Positions 36,841-48,869 of a DNA stretch of 64,000 nt are shown here, piece after piece. This DNA is from Apostichopus japonicus. Lineage: Eukaryota > Echinodermata > Holothuroidea > Aspidochirotida > Stichopodidae. Where the stretch lies: NCBI RefSeq assembly GCF_037975245.1, contig NC_092577.1, positions 35,580,898 to 35,644,897 of the forward strand, read 5' to 3'. The translations under genes were made by a program, and so were the position numbers. The notes below the pieces were generated by a model. That model ran no database searches and was not told the DNA's origin. It saw only the letters and a program-made list of their open reading frames with translations. Numbering within the stretch: the stretch's first letter is position 1; every line of letters starts with the position of its first letter.

Positions 36841-38692
36841 CTAACCTCCTAACAGAGCTGATGCTAGACCAATCAACGGAAATATAATTGTAATCATCAT
36901 GTCGCTACCATGGCTGGGTTGCAGTCTGTCAACATACGTTTCTAGTTGTATCCAAAATTCTATATTTTCATGTTTGTGCATCAAATTTAGATCCAATCGG
37001 AAATGATTCCAAACGGACCTTATATCGCGAAAACTGGTAACTGTAAACACAACGACTACCCCGATCAAAACCCTGTAGAAGGAAATAGCGTCTGTAAAGT
37101 ACAATGTTATTTTATCATTGATACAACCAACTTCAGTACAATACCTGGAACATACACCAACGACATTACAAGGGGTGATACTCTCATTTGACATTGTGTT
37201 ATTGAAATCACTCGAAGATTGATTTTCTGTTGTTGCGAAGTTCATTGTTATGAGAACCGTAGTTCCGAAAGTTGTCCCAAACAAAACAAAACTACACATT
37301 GGCAACAGAAGCCTGCGGAGCTCCAAATAATCCTGAAAGAAATTTTTGACTACCTCTAAACATTGATCTACTTCGCCGATATTCTGCTTAATGAATGTGA
37401 CGGTATTTTTCATCAGTTCCTGCAACGCAACTGTCTGAATGTATAGGAAGTGTCCCATTAAACATGCATAATGCATCCCCATAACGTCTAGAAAAAGCCA
37501 ACCAATAGAGAGCCACGAAATACAGAGAGTTTGGAAACTGAAAAAATAAAGGATTCTGACCACTGTATAAATAAGCGACATCAATTGAAACATAAATAGC
37601 ATTTTGAGTTTTGGTGTAGCTCGTTTCCTTTGAGACGACAGCAATTCCAATTTTCTAGTGAATTGGATCTCGTCAAAAACATGCAACCAGGTTACATTCC
37701 GTCCGTCCTTCGGCAAATTGGTTAACTTTGACAAAGACGCAATAGTGCCGACAATACGCGGAGCGATCAGGCAGGGCCAGTAGCATAACACTATTGCAAC
37801 AAAGCGTAAGGATTGGTGTACGTATTGGGTGTTACATGCCAGATGGAGACCAGCTGCAAGAACTAGTGTTATTGTTAGTACCAAATTACACATGGCTGAA
37901 AACGAGCAGAACACTTTTCGTACCCATCTTGATTGCCCTAGAAGAGAAAAGATGTGGAGAAATACAAATTACGTGCATTTCCCACTTGGCAATGTATTAA
38001 ACAAATATTTACACTATCACGATGAGTCAACAGTTTTTCAGGAAAACATTGTTTAATTACGTGAGGCATTAAAAATGAGCATACTGCATTGAATCAGGAC
38101 ATTGTTAATAATTCTTTTAAGCTACCGGGCCTTGAGCACCCTTCCGGGTGGATATGTGCGCGTTATACATCACCATTACTAGTATTTGAATCTTCTCCTA
38201 CAGAAACACGTTTTTGCTCTATTATTGATCAAGCTCGAAAAGGAATCTTAAACATGGACTCTACTGTTACCTGAAAGTAGGTATTTAATCAAATCGTATC
38301 GTGATTAACAATGACTCACAATAATAAAGGAATTAAACTTACAAATCTCAAGTTTGCTTCAAATAGTTTACGATTATATATTCAGAGTTAATTGTTAATA
38401 TGTAGTGTGCAAAGAAAAACTATTTTACTAAGAAGTAGAAGAAGACTTAAATAATCTGTGATAAGCTCTGTGAAAATGATTTGACAAACTGAATTACGTA
38501 CATGTCAAGAAACAAAAATAGGAAATGTGTTTATGTTTACTTACCGATCAATGGTAGGTTTACAGGTCCACGTATTTTCCAACGAATTACACCCAAAAAC
38601 CACATTATAATTACCATAAATGAAGTAACTGAGGCTTCAGGGGAATCTTGTCCTTGGCCTGTCTCGATCTGAAATGCGTCCAGTACCTCCAT
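36841..38692 (-). CDS. Receptor B: seven-pass, gustatory-receptor-like candidate
   Basis: Exons 38692-38545 and 37937-36841 with a 607-bp phase-1 intron (G|GTAAGT) give 414 aa. An alternative ATG at 38728 would add 12 residues, but A and C start at the position of 38692. Exon 1 keeps MWFLGVIRW. Segments 2 and the 5-6 loop are identical or nearly so to A and C, while segments 3-4 and the following helix differ at many positions, a mosaic pattern that suggests gene conversion. A CAG to TAG change removes the last five residues (QHFNV) present in A and C. These are beyond segment 7, so the protein is probably still usable. Confidence 0.83.
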
Positions 38693-39113
38693 CTTAACTA
38701 GTTGTGAGTTTATACCTGGAATGAACATTTACGATGATCGCTGTATACTTATTCTACTAATTGAAACACTTAATGTCTTTTGTAACATTCATAAATGTTT
38801 GCTTTCAGTTTTACAGAAGTTTTTTGGCATTACAAGCAACAGTCAAGTAAATGATTTTGTGGTTTATCGGTTAACACTTAAAAGTAAGCTGACATGTGTA
38901 CAGTTTGCGTGTACAGTAATTATTAAAGGTTGTTAAAAGCTCTCATACAAAGACCAGATTCTACTAATTGAAACGTCTTTTTTAAACGTTATAAATGTTT
39001 GCTTTGTGTTTTATATAAGTTTTTTTGGCATTACAAAGAACAGTCAAGTGCATAATTATATGGTTTAAAAGTAAGCTGACATGTATACGGTTTGCGTGCG
39101 AAGTAATTATTAA

Positions 39114-39366
39114 AGGCATTGAAGACTCGCCTCAAACCGCGTGCCGCCCTCTGAAAAAAAGTTAACTTTCGGTTGCTTGCAAGTGAAGTTGTCTTCTTGT
39201 CGATACAATATGCAGACAGTAATGAAACGTGATACCTTGTTATCTTTTATCTGGACCTGAGATGTCCATCACTGCTATGTACACTGTGTTGTGGGTATTG
39301 ACTTTAGCTGTATGTATTGACTGTACACTAATGTCTAATTATCGACGGTAGCAAGCTGTGTCTGCA
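39114..39366. mobile_element. TTAA-type MITE, family 1, right end lost
   Basis: Left flank TTAA (39110-39113) and terminus AGGCATTGAAGACTCGC. It breaks off at GCAAGCTGTGTCTGC, shortly before the 39408 element. Confidence 0.8.
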
Positions 39367-40930
39367 AGAGCGATTGGATGAAGCCCCAGATAGGAGGAAT
39401 ATTCTTATAGGCCATGGGCCGTGGCTCTGAATTCCTTCCAGAAAATGATTCCTGTTACGTCCGGAGTGGTATTACATGAAATATAGTCTGAGTTATAGAT
39501 AATATGTCCTTAATAAAGAATCAAGTTGTTCTTTTGCTCAAAAGTGGCACATTAATATGTAATTCACAGATAAAATGTCAACTTTTCCAACATAAAGAAA
39601 AACATAAGAAAAACAGCGCCCTCACTTGATCAAAAATATTTAGTCTGTCTCCAGATAGAAACAGTTTACCCCCCAAAAATTCACATTTTGATGTGGAAAC
39701 CTTTATAATTGTAAAGATTATGTATGGCACAACATTTCTAAAAGTTTGTATATAGGCATATGGCTATTGGAATAATATTTTTCAACTGTACTTGGTGTTT
39801 ATTTGTGGTGGGGATAGGCCAGTTTGTTCATTGTTGAAATACACTATTTCTAGGCAATTAATGATCCAGTAATAACAAATGAGAGCAAGGAGTAGGCCAG
39901 CATGTATACATAACATGATTGAGGAGGGGGTCATTCTTGGTGAATATATAAGCACACTATTTCATATTCATTATAATCAAACTGGAGATTCCGATAGACT
40001 TTTTTAACAAACAAAGTATGTCTAAACAGCCCTAAAAAAGTGACAAACTCAGATATGTTCTTCTTTTATTTATCAACTGCAAATCTTTTCAACATGTTTA
40101 GAACACCAAAGTTCACAACAGACTTCTACATGTACAATGTTTTGTTACAAGCAGCGCTTCACCTAACTACCTTAACAAAAAAACTTTAAATCTCATTTGT
40201 AATATGCATTAAAACTGTTTGTTGATCATAACATTGCACATGAAACTTCTGTAGATAGTATCAGTAAGTTGTACTCTTATGAATACCCATGGTGAATGGG
40301 TGGCACTTACTCGTCAACAACAAGTTAAACGACTGTACACACAGGACCAATCCACAAAAATCGAGCCTCGTTTTGTTTTTTTTGTTTTTTTGCGGGTGGG
40401 GGGGGGGGGTGTTTGAGTGATCGCATAATCAATATTCAATAGGGTGTGGTGCACTGACTATGTCTTTGATTATTGTATGTTAAATTCCATTATGAAATGG
40501 TGTTCTGGAGACTGGTGTTAGCCAAGATTAAACTAACATGAAATAAAACAACAATTTGTGTGGAAATTTGCATCAAATTGAATAAACAATAACGTGAGAT
40601 ATTACTTCATCGGACCATTTCGAATCACATTATAGTCCTACACCTATTCCAACTGATACTGAAAGTTACAACAGAGTACAATTTGATTTTTTTTTCAAAC
40701 TAAATGCATAGCCCCAACTCTTGACACTACTGAATTTGTTTTCTTCATGTTTGTCCTACAGATCCCTCTATTTCCTTACACATTATTTGAACATGTAACT
40801 AATGATGCACTATATTTAGTTTACACATTCCTGCATGTATTTACACATCTAACAATCACAGTTTTTGAGTTCACATTTTAAAAATGCTAGATTTTGAAAT
40901 ATTACTCCAAAGTCCAATTGATGTCTGATG

Positions 40931-43012
40931 TCATGCTGTGCCCAAATGTACCTCTCGGACAGCAATTCTAAGCTGTCTAGCTGTAAAGTACATGTCACTC
41001 GATGAAATGCCTTGACTTCTACGAAAACCTTTTTGTTCATGCTGCAAATCAGATTCACTACCACTTGAAGTGTCTAACTCGTTACTTGACTTTGTATCAT
41101 CTTGTAGATTAACCAGGTTTACTGCTAGATCCTGAGCTTCTACAGTTCTGGAAATTACAACTTCACTTTCATAGCGTCGCGTTGGTCGCAAAAAATGAAG
41201 TTGTGGATAGGAGCCTTGGAGACGCTTTTTTAAGTTGTAGGATCTGTAACTTGAGGCATCAATCCCTTGAACTTCTTTAACCATTTTGATGAACTGGGCT
41301 CAGTGGGCTGTGAGTTTTGTCATCCTGATCGCACCCTGTTGTTTAAGAATCTGTTCATCAATGACATTGTGGCAAAACTTTGCATAAGACTCTGCATATA
41401 GAATATCTGTTGTTTCTTTTGGCCACTTCCGAGGGAGAAATCTGGTTGCGTTGCGAAAACAACTCGGATGGTATCTTGCCTCGGAATCAACAAGGTCTCT
41501 GCCACGCATTTGCAAAAGAAGGGATTCGTTACATGTCAGCTCAGCAGCCTTTCTGAGTTTCCCAGCATCTATTGTCCCGTAACGAGTCAGGGGCTCTCTT
41601 CGTCTCTTACAGGTCACCTTGTCCCTTATCCAGTGATCAGTGTGACAAATGATGCACGACACTGGAAGTATGTGTGGTCTGCCTGAAGAAGATGGTCCAG
41701 CTACGTTTGATCTTAGTGTTCGCTTCTTACAGACAGATTCAACATCGTCATTGTCATCATCAGTGGAATCATCTGTAACATTCAAACAAGAGAAAGATAC
41801 AAATTAAATACAACTTTAAAAAAGTTTTAAAAATTTGCTCTGAATTCATTAACCTACACCATTTTACAACTTGAATTGACAAACCTAGCCCAGTTTATCT
41901 AAACTTGTTATAATGAATAACTTTTCTTTACAAATGAAAATTTGGGCATAGATTTGGGGCCCTTGTCTTATTTTATCAAATCATTGATATTGACCTCCAC
42001 CCATATAAAAAATCAACCAAGTATTTGTACAAATGAAAAATTGGGCGTGGGTTTGGGGCCCTTGTCTCATTTTATCAAATCATTGAGCAATAATGAAATA
42101 TCGACCTCCACCCATATAAAAAAATCAACCAAGTATTTGTACATATGAAAAATTGGGCGTGGGTTTGGGGCCCTCGTCTTATTTTATAAAACTCACAGAG
42201 CAATAATGAAATATTGATCTCCAGTCCACCCATATAAAAAAAAATCAACTAAGCGCAAATGGAAAATTGGGCGTGGGTTTGGGGCCCTCGTCTCATTTGA
42301 TAAAATCATAGAGCAACTACTGAAGAAAGTCTAAAAGTTAAATATCAAACTCCCCCCCTCCCCCCCATGACAGGTACTTCTATTTGTTGAACACATGCCA
42401 AATTTAACTTAACACACACTAAATAGAGATTTTAATTGTAAATGTATCCCTGTTGTTTGTACATATCTAACCCTAACCCAAATAAATTCACGATTACATC
42501 AGGTTGATGCATTTTGCACAACAAAATGACAGCAGGACTAGGTTACAATACAATAACAAACCGTCAAGAACGAATGTAAAAACTTAAATAAAAGCACAAC
42601 CACATTCCACAAAATGTCAGATTGACATTTCTAATTTCAGTTGGAAAATGGGTTCATACTCATAATATTATTTAAATGTTTGCTTACCATCTTTGGGCGG
42701 ATTTTTAGCAAGCCTTTCTTCAGTCTTGTTGAGTTTATTCATCTGTGAATCTCTGGTATTGTAGCAATCACAATGATAGCCAATGCACGACTCACCATGC
42801 TCATGATCTTGAAAATCAGCTAAAGATTTTGAGCTCTCTATACAGTATTTTGAAGTGACATCTCTAGCTAATGCACCATAAATACCTGGTAAAACAATCC
42901 ACCTTAAAACACAAACCTTGAATTTGGCAAAAGAGCTGTCAGAAAAGGATGAAATATTCGTTTTTGTCTGTGCACACACATGCATACAACATTTGAGTGT
43001 GGGAGCAGCCAT
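40931..43012 (-). CDS. Two-exon Cys/His-rich invertebrate family gene with one in-frame stop
   Basis: Exon 1 is 43012-42688, starting MAAPTLKCC in a good Kozak context, donor AAAGATG|GTAAGC. Exon 2 starts at 41772 after TGTTACAG, and phases match (1+2). Exon 1 ends in a GYHCDCYNT zinc-ligand-like motif. Exon 2 has an acidic start, then SCIICHTDHW and RDLVDSEARYHPSCFRNATR, a pattern I know from large families of uncharacterised proteins in sea urchins and cnidarians. A TGA at 41302-41300 interrupts the frame. The same frame continues with IDASSYRSYNLKKRLQ and PQLHFLRPTRRYESEVV, the usual continuation of the family, to a stop at 40931. Either a recent pseudogene or a sequence error. Function unknown. 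It lies inside the TIR element. Confidence 0.6.
41937..42320. repeat. Intronic tandem repeat, four units of about 100-118 bp
   Basis: Units begin AAATTGGGCGTGGGTTTGGG (the first is variant) near 41937, 42036, 42148 and 42263 and include TCCACCCATATAAAAAAATC. It lies within the intron of the gene at 40931-43012. Confidence 0.88.
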
Positions 43013-43309
43013 GTTTGTGCAGTTAGTGTAACCATGGTGTAACCAGACCACAGATCAACAGCTGTGATTGGTCAATTAAGGTTTGACCTGGAAATACTGA
43101 CCAATTAGATAAGCTCTTTTAAGAGCAATGGATAATTTCTTTTGTTAGTTTTTCTTAAATTCTGACTGTTTGTGCCAGTAGAACCAAAAAGAACAAGTCA
43201 ATATTGATTCAGTACATATTTATACTAACTATTTCAGAGAAATTAACTTTCCCCACTGACCATGTGAACAAAAGTGCATCTAAATTTGCCATGGCCCATG
43301 GCCTATTAA

Positions 43310-44875
43310 GACTGCACGCGGACTGAAGTATGAGTACGGGAGTGTTCACACCAAGGGAATTAATTGCCCTTGCGAACTTGAAGTACGGGTGCTTTCTTAA
43401 GTGTCAACAAGGCCATTGTACCCAAGTTGCTGTTAAATGTTTTTAGACAGGAATGTGAGCACATCATTTCTGACAAGTGTTAAGCTAACTTCTTCACTGA
43501 AACTTTGATAGACTGTGACTAGGTCATGTTAATAATGTGTTTTTTCCAGAATATTAGACTGAATGTCCTCTACAAATGTGTATAAAGTTACAGGAATGTG
43601 ACAGTAAGTTTCACTGCAACAAGTTTAACCGACATAAAAAATACCGTAACTAGCCGTCAGAATGGCTAGTGTAACCAATAAACATTTCTTCAAGTGGTAT
43701 AATATTTCATATGTTATAAGCCAAAACAGTGTTAATTTAACCAAATGATATTGAACGGATACAGTATTGTCTCCAATTTATCATGAATGGCAGCAAAAGC
43801 AGTCATGGTTCCAGGATCATGAATGTCATTAAAGTATTATCAACATATCCTACTAATGTTTTTCATACTTTCCAAGGTAAATTCTATGTGTTTTAGCATG
43901 AATCAAGCCTTATGGGTTGTGTAAACGTTTAGAGTCACCTCCGAAACCAAAGAGACTGTAGGTACACAATATGTTTAATGTGAGATAATCATTTGCAATA
44001 TGAGTGCTACAGTGAGAGACTTCAATCCAATGTTTACAACTGCTTTTTAGAGGCCCACATTTGCTTTACCTGACATTTACCTACCTTTTATGACAAAAAA
44101 ACTATTGTATTCTGTGTTCTTTATTCATTCATTTGTTTCACTAGTTGTACGGGACGTATATGCTCTGCTACTTGGCATAAATGTATTTTTTTAATCAGTG
44201 TTTGATTAAAGATGTAATGAATATACATTGAGAGGGTTTACTTCTTTGTTATTAGCAAAAAAGGTTTTATAACAACTTGTTAACATTTTTGTCACCTTCG
44301 AAACACACGTAAAATGTTAACGTCACCTCCGAAACGCTTAAGTGGAAAATTGCCAACTTTTGCAAAAATGCATGGATTTTTGGGCAACTCACATTGGATT
44401 TTAGCCCTTTGTGAGAAGACTTTATTAAGGGTGTGTGACATGATCTCATCTTTTTCTAAAATAGATAATATGTAAAATTAAGAACAAAAATGCTTGATTT
44501 TCTAATAAATTGGTAATTAACATGGAAATATCTACAACAGTATTAAAAACTGTTAGCAAAATCAATTTCATTTTTAAGTTACATATGATCATAGTTAACT
44601 TGAAGATTACTTGAGTCAGTGTACTGCTTTAAGTTGTGTAAATATGTTTGCTTGAAAAAAAACCCATCTTTTTGTTTAAATTTCCTAGAATGCTACAGTC
44701 ACCGAACAAATGACACTCATAAACGTATATGTTTAAGTTCCGAAAAGTTGAAATTCCAAACTATGAACCCTTTTACATGTGATGTTAGTAAAAATTTCAA
44801 GATATGTGGTATTTGAAATTTTAGCCCTCAGTATACAATTGTGACACCACTGATTTTGAAAATGACCATATATTT
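43310..44875. other. Non-coding stretch
   Basis: AT-rich with no exon recognised. CACCT(C/T)CGAAAC recurs at 43937, 44296 and 44323 on the plus strand, without an obvious larger repeat. Confidence 0.4.
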
Positions 44876-44877
44876 AT

Positions 44878-44878
44878 A

Positions 44879-44963
<85 letters not shown>

Positions 44964-44994
44964 GTGGAGGTGGAGAGAGAGGTGGAGAGAGAGT
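44878..44994. repeat. Compound microsatellite (AAAT)n(TA)n(GA)n
   Basis: Consecutive AAAT, TA and GA runs. Confidence 0.95.
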
Positions 44995-45051
44995 TGGTTG
45001 GTTGGCGTCTATCTTGGCGCAGAGTGCTCTATGTCCATTGGACAGAGCGGA

Positions 45052-45125
45052 ATATATGTTGATACTAGATGAGACTAGTGGAGTGTACTAGTGTTCCACT
45101 AGTCTCATCTAGTATCAACATATAT
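45052..45125. repeat. Perfect 31-bp inverted repeat (hairpin)
   Basis: The left arm at 45052-45082 and the right arm at 45095-45125 are exact reverse complements around a 12-base loop (arm core GATACTAGATGAGACTAGTG). Non-coding. Confidence 0.9.
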
Positions 45126-45129
45126 TTAT

Positions 45130-47340
45130 ATATATATTTATACAAAACAGCAACGGGAACACTGGCCGCGTTATTCTAATCAAAAAGAAAAAGAAAAAAG
45201 GACAACAACCAAAACTGATAATGAAGCCGACAATGATGTGTACCGACAATGTTTATTATTTATGTTATAGATCCGAGAGAAGCAATATTTAATATGCAGC
45301 ATATCCGTCTAGTGTCCTTAATTGAACTCCCCTATCCAGTCAAATGTTGAAACTTCTTCAATTGCTCTTACCAGCACATCATGATCTAAGAATTGTTAAA
45401 CTAATCAGGCTATACAAACGTTGAAATAGGTCTATTTTAAAACATTTTAACAAATTGTTAACAAAAGTAGGCACACATGTCCACGGCAAACATTTGTTAA
45501 CCAACTCAAAGATATAAAAAGTTGCAAGCTACTATTTTGGTTTGGTGGATACTCACTGACAGTTGCAGTTTGCTGGTTTGACTTATCTGTCTACCTGGTA
45601 TCGTTTGGATGTATTGGTATAGGCTGGTGACAGATTTACAAGGATCCACTAAGAGGAGAGAATGCACTAACGCCTGTTGGTAGGAGGAACAAAGCGGAAC
45701 GAATTGGCAGCTTGAAACTTGTCAAAATGAAACTCGGAAAACTGTTGAATTATGCAGATTAATTTTTGGCAGGTACAAACAGCACGGTCTACGAAATAGG
45801 AACTAACTAGTAAGGTCCGTTGCACCCAACTAAAGCTACTGTACAGTTCGTTGAGCATTTTGAATGAGTGGGCGTTATTGCCCTATATAGGCATTGTGAA
45901 TCATTCGACGTGAAAAATGTTTGCTCTACACGTGAATATAAACCATGAAAAGCAAACAATTTTTTTCTTTATCATTCAGAGAGTATTCTACACTGTAAAG
46001 GTCATAAAAAATAATAAAAGCCCACGCGCAAATCACATGATATGAAGGGAGGAAGTAGCAGTAACTGGTCCGAAAGAGTCACATTCTACTAACAGCAGTC
46101 AACAAATAATACTGTAGTTGCGAGACGATCAAATGCAAATTTCTTGGGCTGAAATTACCTTTTCTTAACATACATTAACACTATGTTTGTTTCATTCCAG
46201 TCTAGATTCTCCAAGCGATTGGCTGGCATTACGTAATGTGTGTATATTATGTCGTTGCATGTTGCAATGTTGTATTATAATGTTGATATATGTTGTATTT
46301 GTGAATGATTGTTGGTAATTATACGTATGGTGATAGTGTAAACGGAGAAAAAACCGATACACTTCATTTGTCTCTGTGTGTTTATTATGTCGCTGCATTT
46401 AAATCATGGTTTATTATGACAAATAATAATGCTGATAGTGTAAATGACATGAATATAAAATATTGCATTTGTCTCCATGTGCGTCAAAGTGATATAGTTA
46501 CATATGAACCAAATGAAACGACACACCGTTTGATTTCAAATAAAAATTTCATTTCATTCTTAGTCCATCTTATATTTGCCACAACTTATGGTCACTGCAA
46601 TTATTCATGACATAGCCTGGTTAGGGAAGCTTGATGAGATTACGATGTGCCTTCCTGTTCTGCTAATACTGAAACAAGCCAGAACCTTTATAACAGCAGT
46701 GTTCGTAAGGGTTTATACGCCAATCAGGTCCATCAATGTGTTCCCATAAAGCATATGAAATTAACAATAAGAAAAGCGAAGGTTCATTCTGCCAATAACT
46801 TGGACCAGTGGTATGTGTATGTTGCCATAAGTCAACAGCTGGACTTCATCCATCTGCTATCAACCAATCACTCAGCAATACAGCGACGATATCCCTTCAG
46901 AAATATTCTGGTCCAAATCAGAGAGCAGTATTGCGCGTGAGGTGCAGCGGGCAATCTCGAGTGACAACAATGGCTTTAAAGGCCATCAACTTCCCGGAAA
47001 AGGTAATTCGTTCCTCCCCTCAAACATGCCAAATGAAAATATTACTCTGAAACTGAAGAAATTAGTTTTAGTTCCCACATTTCCATATCCACACACGATC
47101 AACAGTGTACACAACCACTTGCAATGCAACAGAAGCAATACATGCAGACAACTGCTGTGTGAGGTTCTACACACAAACTATACAACCAACACACAATTAG
47201 AAACACCCCTCTCTAAATCTAATGAGGCATGATCCTTTTTACTAGCATTTGGCCTAGGGTATCCCGCAGAATTATCCTTGAATTCATGACCTTACGTTAG
47301 ACAGCTACAGTGCTACAGCTACAGACTAAGCCTAACGCTA
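45130..47340. other. Non-coding stretch with chance frames
   Basis: Several overlapping plus-strand open frames of 60-100 codons lie at 46305-47232 in different frames. None has family resemblance or a coherent set of splice sites. Confidence 0.35.
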
Positions 47341-47351
47341 CATAAAAAATA

Positions 47352-47611
47352 ATCGCAATATCCCTAAATAAATAGCAGTAGGCCTACCGAACAATTTCTG
47401 TGATTTACTCACGAACTTAGACCTAGCCCATGCTTCTCCATCCTCTTAAATTATTTCAAAATGCCTAATCACTTCGGTAAGCCATTCTGCTCCTTCGAAA
47501 AAAAAAACGTTGTTTTCCGCATACAAAAACGTTGTTTTCCGCTGACAAATTTGGTGTGCGGAAAGCACCGTTTTTTTGTCAGCGGAAAGTCAGTATTTAG
47601 GGATATTGCGA
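47352..47611. mobile_element. Small inverted-repeat element, MITE-like
   Basis: TCGCAATATCCCTAAATA (47352-47369) is perfectly inverted at 47594-47611. Inside, a second inverted pair (TTTTCCGCTGACAAA against TTTTTGTCAGCGGAAA) forms a hairpin. The 260-bp span has no coding. No clear target duplication. Confidence 0.5.
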
Positions 47612-48764
47612 AGAATAACGGTACTCAATATAATCGTAGTTATAGCCTAATGTTACAAGTGCCTTTGGTGTAATGTATGTGATACTGATGGACCCTTACT
47701 CACAGTATAGTTAGTGTACAGTCGACCAGTACCTTGGGTCGATCACTACTACTACAATATATACAGTGTAGGCTAGTCCATAGGCTATGTTTTTGTAGGT
47801 ATACTAATTCATTGTGACATTGGGTCAACGCCAGGTTCCGACAGATTATTATGTGGAGTAACTCCATAATACTCCACCCATGGATAGAAGCTCTCTAGGG
47901 CAGAGTCGCAACCAAGGGCTTGGACCAAGTCACACACATGCCCGGTCGTGAAATCCTTGGATATTCCACTCTATTTTAGGTTCTACCTTAGTCCTCCCAC
48001 CGTTGGGGGATGATGCCGCCCCTTGTCGTAGTCAAGCCATAGTTGTACTGTTTAAATTAAATCGAAGCAGTCTATCACTGAATAATATCTTTATTTTCCG
48101 AGTGGAGACGTGGTCGAGTCATATTGAGAGACTCATCGACATCATTGATAATTTACATGTATGCACTTTGCAGAGTCACAGTGGTGTTTTTTATGTGGGG
48201 TATTTTGGAGTTGTGATGATATCATTGACAAGTAATTGATGATTATTGTCAACTAGGGTCTTTACCCCAAAGCTCTGAGCCTGAAGTGGAACGGCAGTTA
48301 TAGTGAATCGATGGTGCCATTGATATGTGATGACATTGGTAAATACGAGTAAGAGTGTGACTATGCTGTCTCAGTAGTAACATGAAGGGCCGGTGTGCTC
48401 TAAAGTTGTACCAAATTTAAGCATGTGAATGTGATGGTACAAATGTAAAGTTACAAATTTTAATATTGGCACAGTTTCATCTATCATTTTCTATCAACAG
48501 AGGAATTTTAGGTCCCTAACAGCACTTTTATTCAAGATGATATTGATTTTGTGCCAGTAGGGTAATATGTCGAGGGGAAGCATATTTTGTCGAAAAAAAT
48601 AAGGCCATCGATGTGCCATTTTGCAAGCCCAGATGTTAGGCCATATCAAAAGTAATGCTTGCCTGCATGGGCACTTTGTATATGACTGTTTTTTCATGAA
48701 TTCATATATCCAACTTTTGTTTTCTTTTCCTATTTGCAGCTATTATAAGATTTGTTAAATTCCG

Positions 48765-48858
48765 CCAGAGTATGTCTCGGGAGAAGCTTCAGAGGTGGAC
48801 ACCCATGATCATGCTATGGAGGGGATTGAGCAGAGTGCATTATCAGAAGTCTGTGAGG
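48765..48858 (+). CDS. Weak candidate exon, acidic peptide
   Basis: Between a CCGCCAG acceptor-like site and a GAG|GTAGGT donor, one frame encodes YVSGEASEVDTHDHAMEG and then IEQSALSEVCE, a composition unusual for this AT-rich region. A better acceptor (CTATTTGCAG at 48739) would open a different frame. Product unknown. Confidence 0.2.
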
Positions 48859-48869
48859 TAGGTTATGGA

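Larger units (their letters stand above)
35231..39366. repeat. Duplicated block B (contains receptor B)
   Basis: Parallel to block A, offset about 6.3 kb. Upstream of receptor B a flank segment of about 200 bp (38745-38940) is itself tandemly repeated at 38957-39113. Confidence 0.9.
39408..43305. mobile_element. Candidate 3.9-kb DNA transposon with TIRs
   Basis: Left end TAGGCCATGGGCCGTGGC, right end (inverted) TAGGCCATGGGCCATGGC, one mismatch in 18. The right end is followed by TTAA (43306-43309); the left is preceded by TTA, so a TTAA target site with one base lost is likely. TTAA targets occur in piggyBac and Kolobok elements. No DDE transposase is recognisable. The cargo is the two-exon gene at 40931-43012. 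About 1.5 kb at the left end holds no clear coding. Confidence 0.6.

Noticed and set aside
41300-41302. Selenocysteine at the TGA
   Set aside because: The aligned family appears to need no Sec here, and a Trp-to-stop change or sequence error is simpler.
46305-47232. Four overlapping plus-strand frames
   Set aside because: They lie in several frames, with no homology and no consistent splice structure.
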